64,000 nucleotides of DNA from an uncultured Porphyromonadaceae bacterium. GTDB taxonomy: Bacteria > Bacteroidota > Bacteroidia > Bacteroidales > Muribaculaceae. The DNA lies in contig CAJKRG010000004.1 in assembly GCA_905202215.1 (NCBI GenBank), forward strand, positions 47,866-111,865, read 5' to 3'. The translations under genes and the position numbers were made by a program. The stretch's first letter is position 1. Every line of letters begins with the position of its first letter. The notes beneath the pieces were generated by a model. It made no database searches. It saw only the letters and a program-made list of their open reading frames with translations, and was not told where the DNA came from. This document shows, in pieces, positions 16,758-24,531 of the stretch.

Positions 16758-18292
16758 GAAAGCGGATTTTTATATTAAGCATGATTCTGGCTACGGCCGC
16801 GGTCGCGTTCGCGTATAGAGCGCCCGAAGCATTCGAAGAGCTTGACCGTCAGCTTGACCTTCGTCCGGAGTATCTGGACAGACGTCAGAAGCGGATCGAC
16901 AGTCTTGCGGAAAAACGGCTCGCGGCTCCCGACAGCTCTGCACTTACTCTCGAACTTGCCGAGGCTTTTATCGGGTTTGACAATGATTCAGCTCTTGTAT
17001 ATCTCAGTGAAGGCATTGATAATTCCGAAGGAATCGATAAGATGAGGTTCATATGGCTTCGGAGTTCGCTGTTGCCTCTTGCAGGTTTTTTTCAGAAAGC
17101 TGAGCTTGACTTTTCATCGGTAGATCCCGACAGCATACCTGTGCATCTGTTGCCGTCTTATTATGATTCGGGCAGACAACTGTATAGTTATCTGTCGGCA
17201 TTCTTTGGCTCATATCCTGAAGCCAAGTCAAGGTATACATCGCGAGCTCTCGAATTTCAGCAGCGCCTTCTTGATGTTCTCCCGAAGGAAAGTGCGGAAT
17301 TTAAATTCAACCTCGGTGAGTATTACCTGCTTACTGGCAGCGATGTGCGCGCGAAAGTTCTCCTGCAGGAAATTCTTGATACTCCCGAAGGGGAGAAGTT
17401 TTCGGCCCGCGCAGCCCATCATCTGGCCAGCATAGCCCGCAATGTCGGTGATAATGACTCCTACGCCTACTATCTGGCCCGTTCGGCGATAGCCGATCTT
17501 AAATCGGCTACACGCGAAGTCGCTTCGCTTCAGGAACTCGGCAGTGAGATGCATGCCGCCGGCGATATAAGCCGGGCACATCGCTATCTGTCGGTTGCGG
17601 TGGAAAATGCAGTTGAGTGTGGTGCGCCTTTGCGAATGATTGAAAGTTCCAAGGCGCTCCCTATCATAGAACGCGCCCACAATGCCCATATAAAGCGCTG
17701 GCGCCGTAATACATACTGGATCATGGCATGTATGGGCTTTCTGCTGCTTGGTCTGGCTGCGACCTTGTTCCTGTTGCATCGCGAGATGAAGCGAATGTCG
17801 GCTCTTCAGAATAAACTCAAGGCAGCCAATTATGCAAAGGAGGTCTATATAAGCCGCTTCTTGGAGTTATGTTCCATATATATGGATAAACTTAACCAGT
17901 TCTGTAAGATCAGTACGCGTAAGATAGCCGCCGGTCAGACCGATGAACTCTTCCGTATGGTTAAGTCAGGGAAGTTTGTCGAAGAGCAGAGCAAGGAGTT
18001 TTATGAGGTCTTCGACAACGCCTTTCTGCATATATATCCCGGTTTTGTCGATGAAGTGAATGCACTTTTGCTCCCCGATGAAAAAATAGAGTTGAAAGAA
18101 GGCGAGAAAATGAATACGGATCTTCGGATACTCGCTTTTATGAGACTCGGAATAGAGGAGAGCGCAAAGATTGCTCAAGTCCTTAACTATTCGTTAAATA
18201 CAATATACGCCTATAGGAACAGGCTCAAGTCGCGTGCCATAAACCGGGAAACATTCGAAGCTGATATTATGAAAATCGATTCGAACGCTTGA
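16754..18292 (+). CDS. DUF6377 membrane-bound HTH regulator (first copy)
   Basis: A 512-residue protein: signal peptide or N-terminal anchor (MRKRIFILSMILATAAVAF), TPR-like helical repeats in the predicted periplasmic part, one membrane helix at about 322-343 (MACMGFLLLGLAATLFLL), a coiled-coil, then the DUF6377 domain with an end resembling a LuxR-type helix-turn-helix (about 465-495: ESAKIAQVLNYSLNTIYAYR). This layout suggests a sensor that binds DNA directly from the membrane; the signal and targets are unknown. The ATG overlaps the mutL stop as ATGA. A second copy with the same layout lies at 20849-22399. Confidence 0.8.
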   Translation: MRKRIFILSMILATAAVAFAYRAPEAFEELDRQLDLRPEYLDRRQKRIDSLAEKRLAAPDSSALTLELAEAFIGFDNDSALVYLSEGIDNSEGIDKMRFIWLRSSLLPLAGFFQKAELDFSSVDPDSIPVHLLPSYYDSGRQLYSYLSAFFGSYPEAKSRYTSRALEFQQRLLDVLPKESAEFKFNLGEYYLLTGSDVRAKVLLQEILDTPEGEKFSARAAHHLASIARNVGDNDSYAYYLARSAIADLKSATREVASLQELGSEMHAAGDISRAHRYLSVAVENAVECGAPLRMIESSKALPIIERAHNAHIKRWRRNTYWIMACMGFLLLGLAATLFLLHREMKRMSALQNKLKAANYAKEVYISRFLELCSIYMDKLNQFCKISTRKIAAGQTDELFRMVKSGKFVEEQSKEFYEVFDNAFLHIYPGFVDEVNALLLPDEKIELKEGEKMNTDLRILAFMRLGIEESAKIAQVLNYSLNTIYAYRNRLKSRAINRETFEADIMKIDSNA

Positions 18293-18398
18293 GCCGACAT
18301 TTATATTTTTAAGTGTTGTGTGTTGATCTAATATCCTGTAATCCAGTGCTTAAATGTTTGTATTGATTTGTATTTGGCGTGTTTTGTTTTATATCATC

Positions 18399-18430
18399 TT
18401 GACATTGACTGCTTGCGACTGCTATCTTTG
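18399..18430 (+). promoter_or_regulatory. promoter for an intergenic transcript
   Basis: TATCTTTG (18423-18430) matches the -7 consensus; TTG at 18399-18401 is 21 bases upstream, slightly long for a -33. No gene starts downstream before the terminator at 18648. Confidence 0.5.
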
Positions 18431-18436
18431 TAATAC

Positions 18437-18685
18437 AAAATATGCAATTATTTAGTTTTAGGGTTAGTATAGATTGTTAGTACTTAATGTATCTCATCGA
18501 CTTTTATTTCAGTTGTCAGGATACAGCAGGAGCATCCGGCCACATGTGGCTTGTGTCGCTCCACGCATGAAACACCCTTCTGATGATTGAATGGAAAAAA
18601 TGTGTTTTATGTTAGTTATGTAATTGTTTTAAGCCAATTAAAACGCGACAAGGCGACTTCGTGAGAAGTCGCCTTGTTTGTTTTT
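18437..18685 (+). ncRNA. candidate short non-coding transcript 1
   Basis: The 422-base gap between the first DUF6377 gene and the transporter contains a -7 element (18423-18430) and, 218 bases later, a strong terminator. Between them I see no credible gene, only a 10-codon reading frame (18590-18622, MEKMCFMLVM). A GC-rich segment near 18528-18563 can fold (GGAGC with GCTCC, enclosing GCCACATGTGGC). It could be a small RNA, or the leader left behind after loss of a gene. No known RNA family was recognised. Confidence 0.35.
18648..18685 (+). terminator. terminator upstream of the BASS transporter gene
   Basis: A 13-bp perfect stem (18648-18660 with 18665-18677) capped by the tetraloop GTGA, followed by a T-rich run. 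Its first T-rich bases (18677-18680) also form the -33 TTTG of the next promoter. Confidence 0.88.
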
Positions 18686-18707
18686 ACACACATACTTCGT
18701 ACCTTTG
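18677..18707 (+). promoter_or_regulatory. promoter of the BASS transporter gene
   Basis: TTTG (18677-18680), 19-base spacer, TACCTTTG (18700-18707): full consensus match, ending 8 bases before the ATG at 18716. Confidence 0.85.
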
Positions 18708-18715
18708 CAGCCGAA

Positions 18716-19648
18716 ATGAAAAGAAGACTATCGATAAGCGAACTGCAACGGCGTCTGAAACCGTGGATGTTTCCTGTCGCCATGATACTTGGCGTATTGT
18801 TCCATAATTATATAAGTGCGGTGGAATGGGTGGTCCCATATCTCATTTTCACGATGCTTACTATCACTTTCTGCCGTGTGAAACCGCGTGAATTTGATCT
18901 AAGTCCGATGCTTTGGATAATGCTGTCGGTTCAAATTTTAGGTTCGATGGCTGTCTTTGTGTCGATTCGTCCGTTTGATCTCGATCTCGCTCAGGCGGCA
19001 TTCATATGCGTTCTGTGTCCAACTGCTACTGCCGCCCCTGTTGTGACAGGGATGCTTGGAGGAAGTATTCCTCGTGTTGCTGCTTTTTCAGTTCTCAGCA
19101 ATCTCTCGGTGGCTATTCTGGCTCCCTTCCTTTTCACATGGATCGGAGGCGAGGCTTCAGGACTTGGTTTTACTGAAGAATTTATGTCGATAGCCATGAA
19201 AGTGGCGCCTATGATCGTTTTCCCCATGCTTCTGGCTTTTGCTCTTTACTTTTGCGCGCCAAAGCTTCACAGCGGTATCGCCCGTGTACAAGGCGTGTCG
19301 TTCTATCTGTGGTCTCTGTCGTTGATTGTTGTCGTCGGCCGAGCCGTGGCTTTTGTTATGGCTGAGCCGGTCGGTGCGATTCCTCAGATGATAGCGATGG
19401 CTTTGATCGCAGGCGTATTGTGTGCGGTGCAGTTTGTCATCGGTCGCAGGGTTGGCCGTCGCTTCGGCGATCCTGTGTCAGGTGCGCAGGGCTTGGGTCA
19501 GAAAAACACCGTTCTTGCCATATGGATGTCGTTGACTTATCTTGATCCTATTTCTTCAGTAGGCCCGGCTGCATATATTGCATGGCAAAATACGGTGAAT
19601 TCTCTTCAGATTTATTTCAAGACAAGAAAAGATTTGAAATCTGAATGA
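18716..19648 (+). CDS. bile acid:sodium symporter (BASS)-like transporter
   Basis: A 310-residue very hydrophobic protein with about nine to ten predicted helices, starting MKRRLSISELQRRLKPWMFP. The segment CPTATAAPVVTGMLGGS and the late GAQGLGQKNTVLAIWMSL resemble the discontinuous-helix regions of the BASS family, which exchanges sodium and small organic anions. The substrate is unknown; bile acid is only the family name. The start at 18716 is chosen because a longer reading would begin inside the upstream terminator and promoter. A Crp/Fnr regulator gene follows 46 bases downstream. Confidence 0.75.
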   Translation: MKRRLSISELQRRLKPWMFPVAMILGVLFHNYISAVEWVVPYLIFTMLTITFCRVKPREFDLSPMLWIMLSVQILGSMAVFVSIRPFDLDLAQAAFICVLCPTATAAPVVTGMLGGSIPRVAAFSVLSNLSVAILAPFLFTWIGGEASGLGFTEEFMSIAMKVAPMIVFPMLLAFALYFCAPKLHSGIARVQGVSFYLWSLSLIVVVGRAVAFVMAEPVGAIPQMIAMALIAGVLCAVQFVIGRRVGRRFGDPVSGAQGLGQKNTVLAIWMSLTYLDPISSVGPAAYIAWQNTVNSLQIYFKTRKDLKSE

Positions 19649-19694
19649 ACATTTGGACGGCATAAGTGTTAAAATTATAAAAAGAAAGAACACT

Positions 19695-20417
19695 ATGGCA
19701 AGCATGTTAGAGCAACTTATGGAATTGCCTCTCTTCCGGGGGGCAAGTATCTCGCGCATGTCTAAAATTGTCGGCGAGTCGAAGTTTCATTTTTTTAAAT
19801 ATCCTGCCGGAGAGACGGTGTTGTCTGTCGGAGATAAATGTGCGCATGTAACTTTCATTCTTAACGGAAAAGTCAGAACAACGATAGAGAACAATAACGG
19901 ACGTTTTGCTGTAAGCCAGACACTTGTCGCTCCTACTATAATTCGGCCCGATTTTCTGTTTGGAAAAGTGACCTCATATCCATTTTCCGCCCAGGCTATA
20001 GATAGTGTCAGCATTCTACAGATCTCTAAGAGCGATTTCATAAGAATTCTTGATTCAGATCATGTCTTTCTGTTCAATTTTCTTAATATGTTGTCGGTTG
20101 ATGCTCAGAAAGGTATATGCGGTATACTTTCGCTTACTACGGCAGACGTCGACCAGCGTATCGCCTATTGGATTTCTGCACTGACACAGACCGGAGGTAC
20201 GGATATACGGCTTATATGCCGTCGGCGTGATTTGTGTTCGCTATTCAGTGTGCAGCGTAATACATTTGATGCCGCACTTGCATCTATGGCCGAAAAGGGG
20301 ATTCTGGAATACAACTCTAAGGAGCTGCGGATACTTGACCGAAAAAAGCTTCTGGCTCTTCTTGAAACAAGTCATGAGGATAATGACGAACTTCAGGGAG
20401 TGATAGAAAATAACTGA
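19695..20417 (+). CDS. Crp/Fnr-family transcriptional regulator
   Basis: A 240-residue regulator with an N-terminal cyclic-nucleotide-type beta barrel (about 15-125: FKYPAGETVLSVGDKCAHVT, FILNGKVRTT) and a C-terminal winged helix (about 180-235, RRRDLCSLFSVQRNTFDAAL). No Fnr-type cysteine cluster is seen at the N-terminus, so an iron-sulfur oxygen sensor is unlikely. The ATG at 19695 is preferred; an upstream in-frame TTG at 19653 has no support. It lies downstream of the BASS transporter gene in the same direction, so it may control or be co-transcribed with it. Confidence 0.85.
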   Translation: MASMLEQLMELPLFRGASISRMSKIVGESKFHFFKYPAGETVLSVGDKCAHVTFILNGKVRTTIENNNGRFAVSQTLVAPTIIRPDFLFGKVTSYPFSAQAIDSVSILQISKSDFIRILDSDHVFLFNFLNMLSVDAQKGICGILSLTTADVDQRIAYWISALTQTGGTDIRLICRRRDLCSLFSVQRNTFDAALASMAEKGILEYNSKELRILDRKKLLALLETSHEDNDELQGVIENN

Positions 20418-20432
20418 TTATTTTTTCATCTA

Positions 20433-20472
20433 CAACAAAAGACGCCATCTCACGATGACGTCTTTTGTTGTT
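20433..20472 (+). terminator. terminator after the Crp/Fnr gene
   Basis: CAACAAAAGACG (20433-20444) pairs with CGTCTTTTGTTG (20459-20470), with a small inner stem ATC/GAT around loop TCAC. It begins 15 bases after the stop. Confidence 0.8.
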
Positions 20473-20784
20473 AGCCGTCCGATGTTATCTGATCGGCCGG
20501 GCCTAAAACAAACCTTGGAATTTGGATTTTACCGCATTTCACGAGAGCGCTGAGCGTTGTAAATTTATATCCTGTTCATGCGCTTCGGGGATGCGGTCTA
20601 TTGGAAATCGCTGTCCAAATTATCGAACCATTATAATCTTTGCATTACAAAATTACATACAGAGACGCGCATGAAGCACCACAAAAAAATATTTTCGATA
20701 TGAATATAAGTATTTTTAAGGGATATGTATCTGTATATCTGATGATTAATCTATATTAAATATAGTGACAAATATAAAAATGAA
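20473..20784. other. intergenic region without a recognised gene
   Basis: No credible reading frame. It holds a 15-base palindrome CTATATTAAATATAG (20751-20765) just upstream of the promoter of the second DUF6377 gene, a possible operator, and a near-consensus -7-like AATCTTTG (20636-20643) with no gene behind it. Confidence 0.4.
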
Positions 20785-20816
20785 CTTGCTTGTATCAGGG
20801 AATATTTCTACCTTTG
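20785..20816 (+). promoter_or_regulatory. promoter of the second DUF6377 gene
   Basis: CTTG (20785-20788), 20-base spacer, TACCTTTG (20809-20816). Confidence 0.65.
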
Positions 20817-20848
20817 TAAGGTCATAAAACACTAAAAACGTCTTTGCA

Positions 20849-22399
20849 TTGGTACGATTATTGAGTTTGTTTTTTGCTGTAGCGGCCGTTCTTGTGCTGC
20901 ATGCCCGTAGTTCGATCTCCGATCTCGATCCCTTTATTTTTGGCGATTCACTTTCGCTTGTTAGGAGTGCGTGTGTTGTCGACAGTCTGAAGGACATAAG
21001 AAAACGGACAGTCCCTTCTGTCAACAGGGTTATGGCCGCTCAGAAGCTTGGTGATTATTTTCTTGAGCATCATACTGATTCCGCTTTTTTATATTGGAAC
21101 ATGGCACGGGACGAGGCCATGGCGTTGGGTCTTGACCGTGAATCCATGAAACTTCGTATGAAAATAGACGGGTACATGCCGTTCATTGGTATGGGAGCCG
21201 AAGGATTCACAGATTTCAAAAAAATTGACCGTAGTGCGTTCGATAAGGATATGAAGCGCGCTTATTTTCTGGCTGCCAGTGAACTTCATTACAATCTTGC
21301 AATGAAATATCCTGATTCGCCTCAAAAAAACAGGAATATAGCCAAGACAGTCGAATACATAGATTCTCTGATACCGTATTATACTCCTGATGCCCCTGTT
21401 TACAGGTACCTTTATGCATTTCGTAATCTTCTGACTGGCAACAGATCTATTGCTGCGGCCACTTTGGCTGAATTGCTTCCGGAACTGCGCGAACGCCCGG
21501 CTCTATATACGCGTGCGTCACAGATTCTTGCCGAATTTTATCAAAGTAATCCCAACCGTCGTGACGATTATATGAATTATTTGACGGAAGCCACTCTGGT
21601 CAGTCTCCGTAACGGGGTAATACGTCCTGTTCTCATGGCGCAATTAGGACGTGAGCTTTATCTTGACGGTGACCGTAAGCGAGGATCTCGCTGTATCTAT
21701 CTGGCGTTCAGCGCCAGCGATGCCGAACGTGGTGTCTATCAGCTTAGAAATACTAGTGATTATGCTTCAATGCTTGCCGGTGGTAATAATGATTCGCTGA
21801 TACTTCGGAACATAGTTTCGGCTGTTGGTCTGCTGGTTATTGCTACTCTTGCGATATTGTTGATTATTAGCATGCGGAATGCTAAGGCTCAGCGTATCAG
21901 GCTGGAAGGTCTGCTTGAAGAATCTGATTCGCAACTCAGGCATCTACTTGTCGACAGGCGTAATTTTCTTTCCCTGGCTTTTTCCGCACTCGAAGGTCTC
22001 AAACAATTTAACCGATATGCTCATCGTAAACTAACCGCCGGTCAGGCGAAAGATCTATTCAAGGATCTTGAATCAGGTAGCTTCGTGCAGGCTCAGGCCG
22101 ATAGATTTTTCGAAGATTTCGATGCCATGTTCCTCAAGTCTGAACCTCGCTTCCTTGAAAAGATCAATATTCTTTTGCGTCCGGATCAGCGACTTGAGCT
22201 TCTTCCGGGGAATCGTATGTCTCCTGAACTGCGTATTGCGGCTCTTATGAGTCTCGGCATAAGCGACAGCTCAAGGATCGCTGCAGTTCTCGGTCTTTCG
22301 CTGAATACCGTATATACCTATCGAAACAGACTGAAAGGCCGTGCTATTGATCGGGCGGAATTCGAAAACAACCTCCTTTCAATCTCAGATAATGCTTAG
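20849..22399 (+). CDS. DUF6377 membrane-bound HTH regulator (second copy)
   Basis: A 516-residue paralogue of the protein at 16754-18292 with the same architecture: N-terminal signal or anchor (MVRLLSLFFAVAAVLVLHA), TPR-like helices, a single membrane helix again at about 322-343, coiled-coil, then DUF6377 with a C-terminal HTH-like stretch (DSSRIAAVLGLSLNTVYTYR). Shared C-terminal motifs with the first copy include TAGQ/AAGQ, RLELLPG/KIELKEG and the RNRLK-RAI end. The start appears to be TTG at 20849, the only start codon before the signal sequence in this frame. It probably senses an envelope signal and acts on transcription; targets unknown. Confidence 0.78.
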   Translation: MVRLLSLFFAVAAVLVLHARSSISDLDPFIFGDSLSLVRSACVVDSLKDIRKRTVPSVNRVMAAQKLGDYFLEHHTDSAFLYWNMARDEAMALGLDRESMKLRMKIDGYMPFIGMGAEGFTDFKKIDRSAFDKDMKRAYFLAASELHYNLAMKYPDSPQKNRNIAKTVEYIDSLIPYYTPDAPVYRYLYAFRNLLTGNRSIAAATLAELLPELRERPALYTRASQILAEFYQSNPNRRDDYMNYLTEATLVSLRNGVIRPVLMAQLGRELYLDGDRKRGSRCIYLAFSASDAERGVYQLRNTSDYASMLAGGNNDSLILRNIVSAVGLLVIATLAILLIISMRNAKAQRIRLEGLLEESDSQLRHLLVDRRNFLSLAFSALEGLKQFNRYAHRKLTAGQAKDLFKDLESGSFVQAQADRFFEDFDAMFLKSEPRFLEKINILLRPDQRLELLPGNRMSPELRIAALMSLGISDSSRIAAVLGLSLNTVYTYRNRLKGRAIDRAEFENNLLSISDNA

Positions 22400-22527
22400 A
22401 ATACTATTTATATTATAATTTGTATTCTATTGTATAAACGTCGATATAATAGAGTATTATATTTTTGGATCAGTTGTATTTATTTATATTGCATTTGTAA
22501 TATCTCAAAAAAGGAGTCCTTTGCTGC

Positions 22528-22535
22528 TAACTTTG
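22528..22535 (+). promoter_or_regulatory. -7 element for a second intergenic transcript
   Basis: TAACTTTG matches the -7 consensus. No well-spaced -33 TTTG was found. Confidence 0.4.
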
Positions 22536-22540
22536 CATTG

Positions 22541-22680
22541 TAAATAAATTTGGTCTAAGATTCAAAGGTTAAATTAAGAATTAGGACAAAGATTTTTATA
22601 GGATAAGAAAAATGGTTTTAGGTATTTAGTGTTAGAATCACTACAGAAAAAGGCGAGCCGTGAGGCCCGCCTTTTCTGTT
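22541..22680 (+). ncRNA. candidate short non-coding transcript 2
   Basis: Between the -7 element at 22528 and the terminator at 22644 there is no gene, only a 5-codon frame (MVLGI, from 22612). The 285-base gap between the second DUF6377 gene and the convergent gene is otherwise AT-rich. As with candidate 1, it follows a DUF6377 gene. It could be a small RNA, a decayed leader, or simply the readthrough zone of the DUF6377 mRNA. Confidence 0.3.
22644..22680. terminator. terminator with GTGA loop between convergent genes
   Basis: AAAAGGCG and GCC (22648-22659) pair with GGC and CGCCTTTT (22664-22675) around loop GTGA with one A/C mismatch; T-rich tail. The minus-strand gene ends 6 bases further on. 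Confidence 0.82.
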
Positions 22681-22685
22681 TATTG

Positions 22686-23510
22686 TTATTCGAGGCTACG
22701 CCTCGGAAAGGCGTCTATGAAACTTCCCGGAGTGCAGTTGTATATATTCACTCCAAGACTGTCTGCGAAATTTCTTATATCTATATAACTTTTGAATGCC
22801 ACGGCAAAGCTTTCTACGATCTGATGAAGCCTATACCCGCGGTATTCGTGACTGACACGTCTTTTTTCTTCGGCATTGTCGGTATAAAAATGTTCCTGAA
22901 TGGATACTACTTCGTTCTCGTTGGTCACGGAAATGGTTTTCATCCAGGTATGGTCCGCTCCGACGATATCAATCGTTTTAAATCCGGCTTTGATGGCGAG
23001 CATTATAGCGGGGATAAGTACATTGCGGGGACGCGGCATGGCCAGACCTTTTTTGAAAAGGAAATGATCGATGGTTCTGAATCCCTCAGATCCGACGGCA
23101 TTGAAACTTTCGACCGTTATCGGCCGCGAGGCAAATCTCTCTTTTGCCAGTCTGTATACAGTGGCCGGAACGTAGAGAGTGCATCTCCAGTCGATCGCTT
23201 CGAGATTGCTCCATAGTTTGCGGAGGTTGGAGTCGGTTGCATTGCTGAAGAAGTATGGATCGGCCAGTACATAAAAGCGTGGTTTTATGTCGCGGAATAC
23301 AGAAGCGTTTGCAGCGAAATTTACTGCCATTGTCTGATTCTCACGGAGAAGAGTTCCATGAGCGGCAATAGTGTCGTTTAGCGACGGGCCGTTGCCCATT
23401 ATGATTATTCTATTGGCCTCACTGACTTGGGTTACGGTACACCGGCGCGATTGTAATGCAACTTTTGCAAGGCTTTTTGCCGTATTGAAAAGTTTGTCGG
23501 CGAAATTCAT
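22686..23510 (-). CDS. DUF115/GT42-like protein, putative surface-glycan enzyme
   Basis: A 274-residue soluble protein. The strand-loop IIIMGNGPSLND (about residues 34-45) followed by NFAANASVFRDIKPRFYVLADPYF is the kind of nucleotide-binding start seen in DUF115/MptE-like and GT42 sialyltransferase-like proteins. A second conserved-looking stretch is DIVGADHTWMK. Members occur in glycan-decorating loci, so a glycosyltransferase-like or polysaccharide-modifying role is plausible, but the exact activity is unknown. It overlaps the upstream SDR-like gene by 4 bases, so the two probably act together. Confidence 0.55.
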   Translation of the reverse strand: MNFADKLFNTAKSLAKVALQSRRCTVTQVSEANRIIIMGNGPSLNDTIAAHGTLLRENQTMAVNFAANASVFRDIKPRFYVLADPYFFSNATDSNLRKLWSNLEAIDWRCTLYVPATVYRLAKERFASRPITVESFNAVGSEGFRTIDHFLFKKGLAMPRPRNVLIPAIMLAIKAGFKTIDIVGADHTWMKTISVTNENEVVSIQEHFYTDNAEEKRRVSHEYRGYRLHQIVESFAVAFKSYIDIRNFADSLGVNIYNCTPGSFIDAFPRRSLE

Positions 23511-24211
23511 AGGCTGGATTCATCGTATGTGTGAGTATGCAGATAGTGGGTGATCGGCGTCGGGTTGTAGTCGATTATCCGGCAAAGGGAGGCACATGAG
23601 AAAGTTCGGGTTGTCGTAAATTTACGGTAAAGACGCTGTCCGTAGAAAAAACGGCCGAACCATAGCTGTCCTTTGGTACTCAGAGTCGATACATGTTTGT
23701 TTTTCATCCTGAAAGCGAGACTATCCACCAGATCGTGGAATGTAGGATTCTCTCCGTCAGTGATGTTGAATACACCTTCAGTATCGATGTCAGAAGTGCA
23801 TAACTCTGCCACTGCATCAGCCAGGTCTGTGGCGTGTACCACGCTCGTGCGAGCCTCGTTGCCCGCGAAGTGCATCAGTGTCCCTTTCCATATACGTTCA
23901 GCGAGTTCGCGCGGCCAACCAGTCATTCCCGTTCCGATGATGTCGGCACTTCTTAGAATGATATGTCTCTTGTTTGAAGAAGTGCATCGGGCTTTAAAAT
24001 CGTTTTCGTATGAAGCCCACGACGATTTATTGTCGATTTCTGTAGTTTCTTCGATCAGATTTCCGCTTTCTGTCGCATATATGTCTACCGATGAAATCAG
24101 GATACATCGGTCGGCCATGTCAATGCTGTCGGTGAAAGTCACTTCCGGCAGCGCCTGTCGGAAGTATGGCCATAAGAAATCTCGTTCGGGCGCGGAAACA
24201 AATATATTCAT
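23507..24211 (-). CDS. degenerate short NAD-dependent epimerase/dehydratase-like protein
   Basis: A 234-residue protein with extended-SDR features (CILISSVDIYATESG, IILRSADIIGTGMTGWP, VVHATDLADAVAELC) typical of sugar-nucleotide epimerases. It is shorter than the usual ~310 residues: the N-terminus MNIFVSAPERDFLWPYF lacks the GxxGxxG dinucleotide loop, and the expected YxxxK catalytic pair is altered (YENDFK). It may be non-catalytic, bind a different ligand, or be a specialised sugar-pathway enzyme. It forms an overlapping pair with the downstream DUF115-like gene. Confidence 0.6.
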   Translation of the reverse strand: MNIFVSAPERDFLWPYFRQALPEVTFTDSIDMADRCILISSVDIYATESGNLIEETTEIDNKSSWASYENDFKARCTSSNKRHIILRSADIIGTGMTGWPRELAERIWKGTLMHFAGNEARTSVVHATDLADAVAELCTSDIDTEGVFNITDGENPTFHDLVDSLAFRMKNKHVSTLSTKGQLWFGRFFYGQRLYRKFTTTRTFSCASLCRIIDYNPTPITHYLHTHTYDESSL

Positions 24212-24531
24212 AGTAACTTTGAGTGCTTGGGATTACAAAAATACGAATAAGTCGAGCGCAAAACCAAATTTATTTGGAGTTTGCCGAGGCGTGAGTGTTT
24301 AATACAGAGTCAAAAATACAAAAAAGAAGGCGGTTGCGGATTCTATATTGTGTCAGGGCAATAAAATTTTGTATCTTTGTCTGCTGATATATAGTACATG
24401 AACTTATTTGCATTACAGCGTTTTTTCCTTTTTTCGCCTGATGGATACTCAAGGGTGATGTATAATATAATTTAAAATTATTCAACACGCGACCGAGGGC
24501 TTGACGTGTCTGCGGTCATCACATATATAGA
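24212..24531. other. divergent intergenic region with tricorn promoter
   Basis: AT-rich; the only feature recognised is the promoter at 24347-24379. The transcript would have a ~145-base leader before the protease gene. No gene or conserved riboswitch was recognised. Confidence 0.4.
24347..24379 (+). promoter_or_regulatory. promoter of the tricorn-like protease
   Basis: ATTG (24347-24350), 21-base spacer, TATCTTTG (24372-24379). Confidence 0.55.

Noticed and set aside
18478..18490. 13-base sequence TAGTACTTAATGT shared with 31260-31272, so candidate transcripts 1 and 3 would be complementary over 13 bases.
   Set aside because: In 64 kb of partly AT-rich sequence several chance 13-base repeats are expected, so the match alone is not evidence for pairing.
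20433..20472. Reading the hairpin after the Crp/Fnr gene as terminator of a minus-strand small RNA (its loop is GTGA on the minus strand).
   Set aside because: No minus-strand promoter with acceptable -33 spacing was found; it lies 15 bases after a plus-strand stop.
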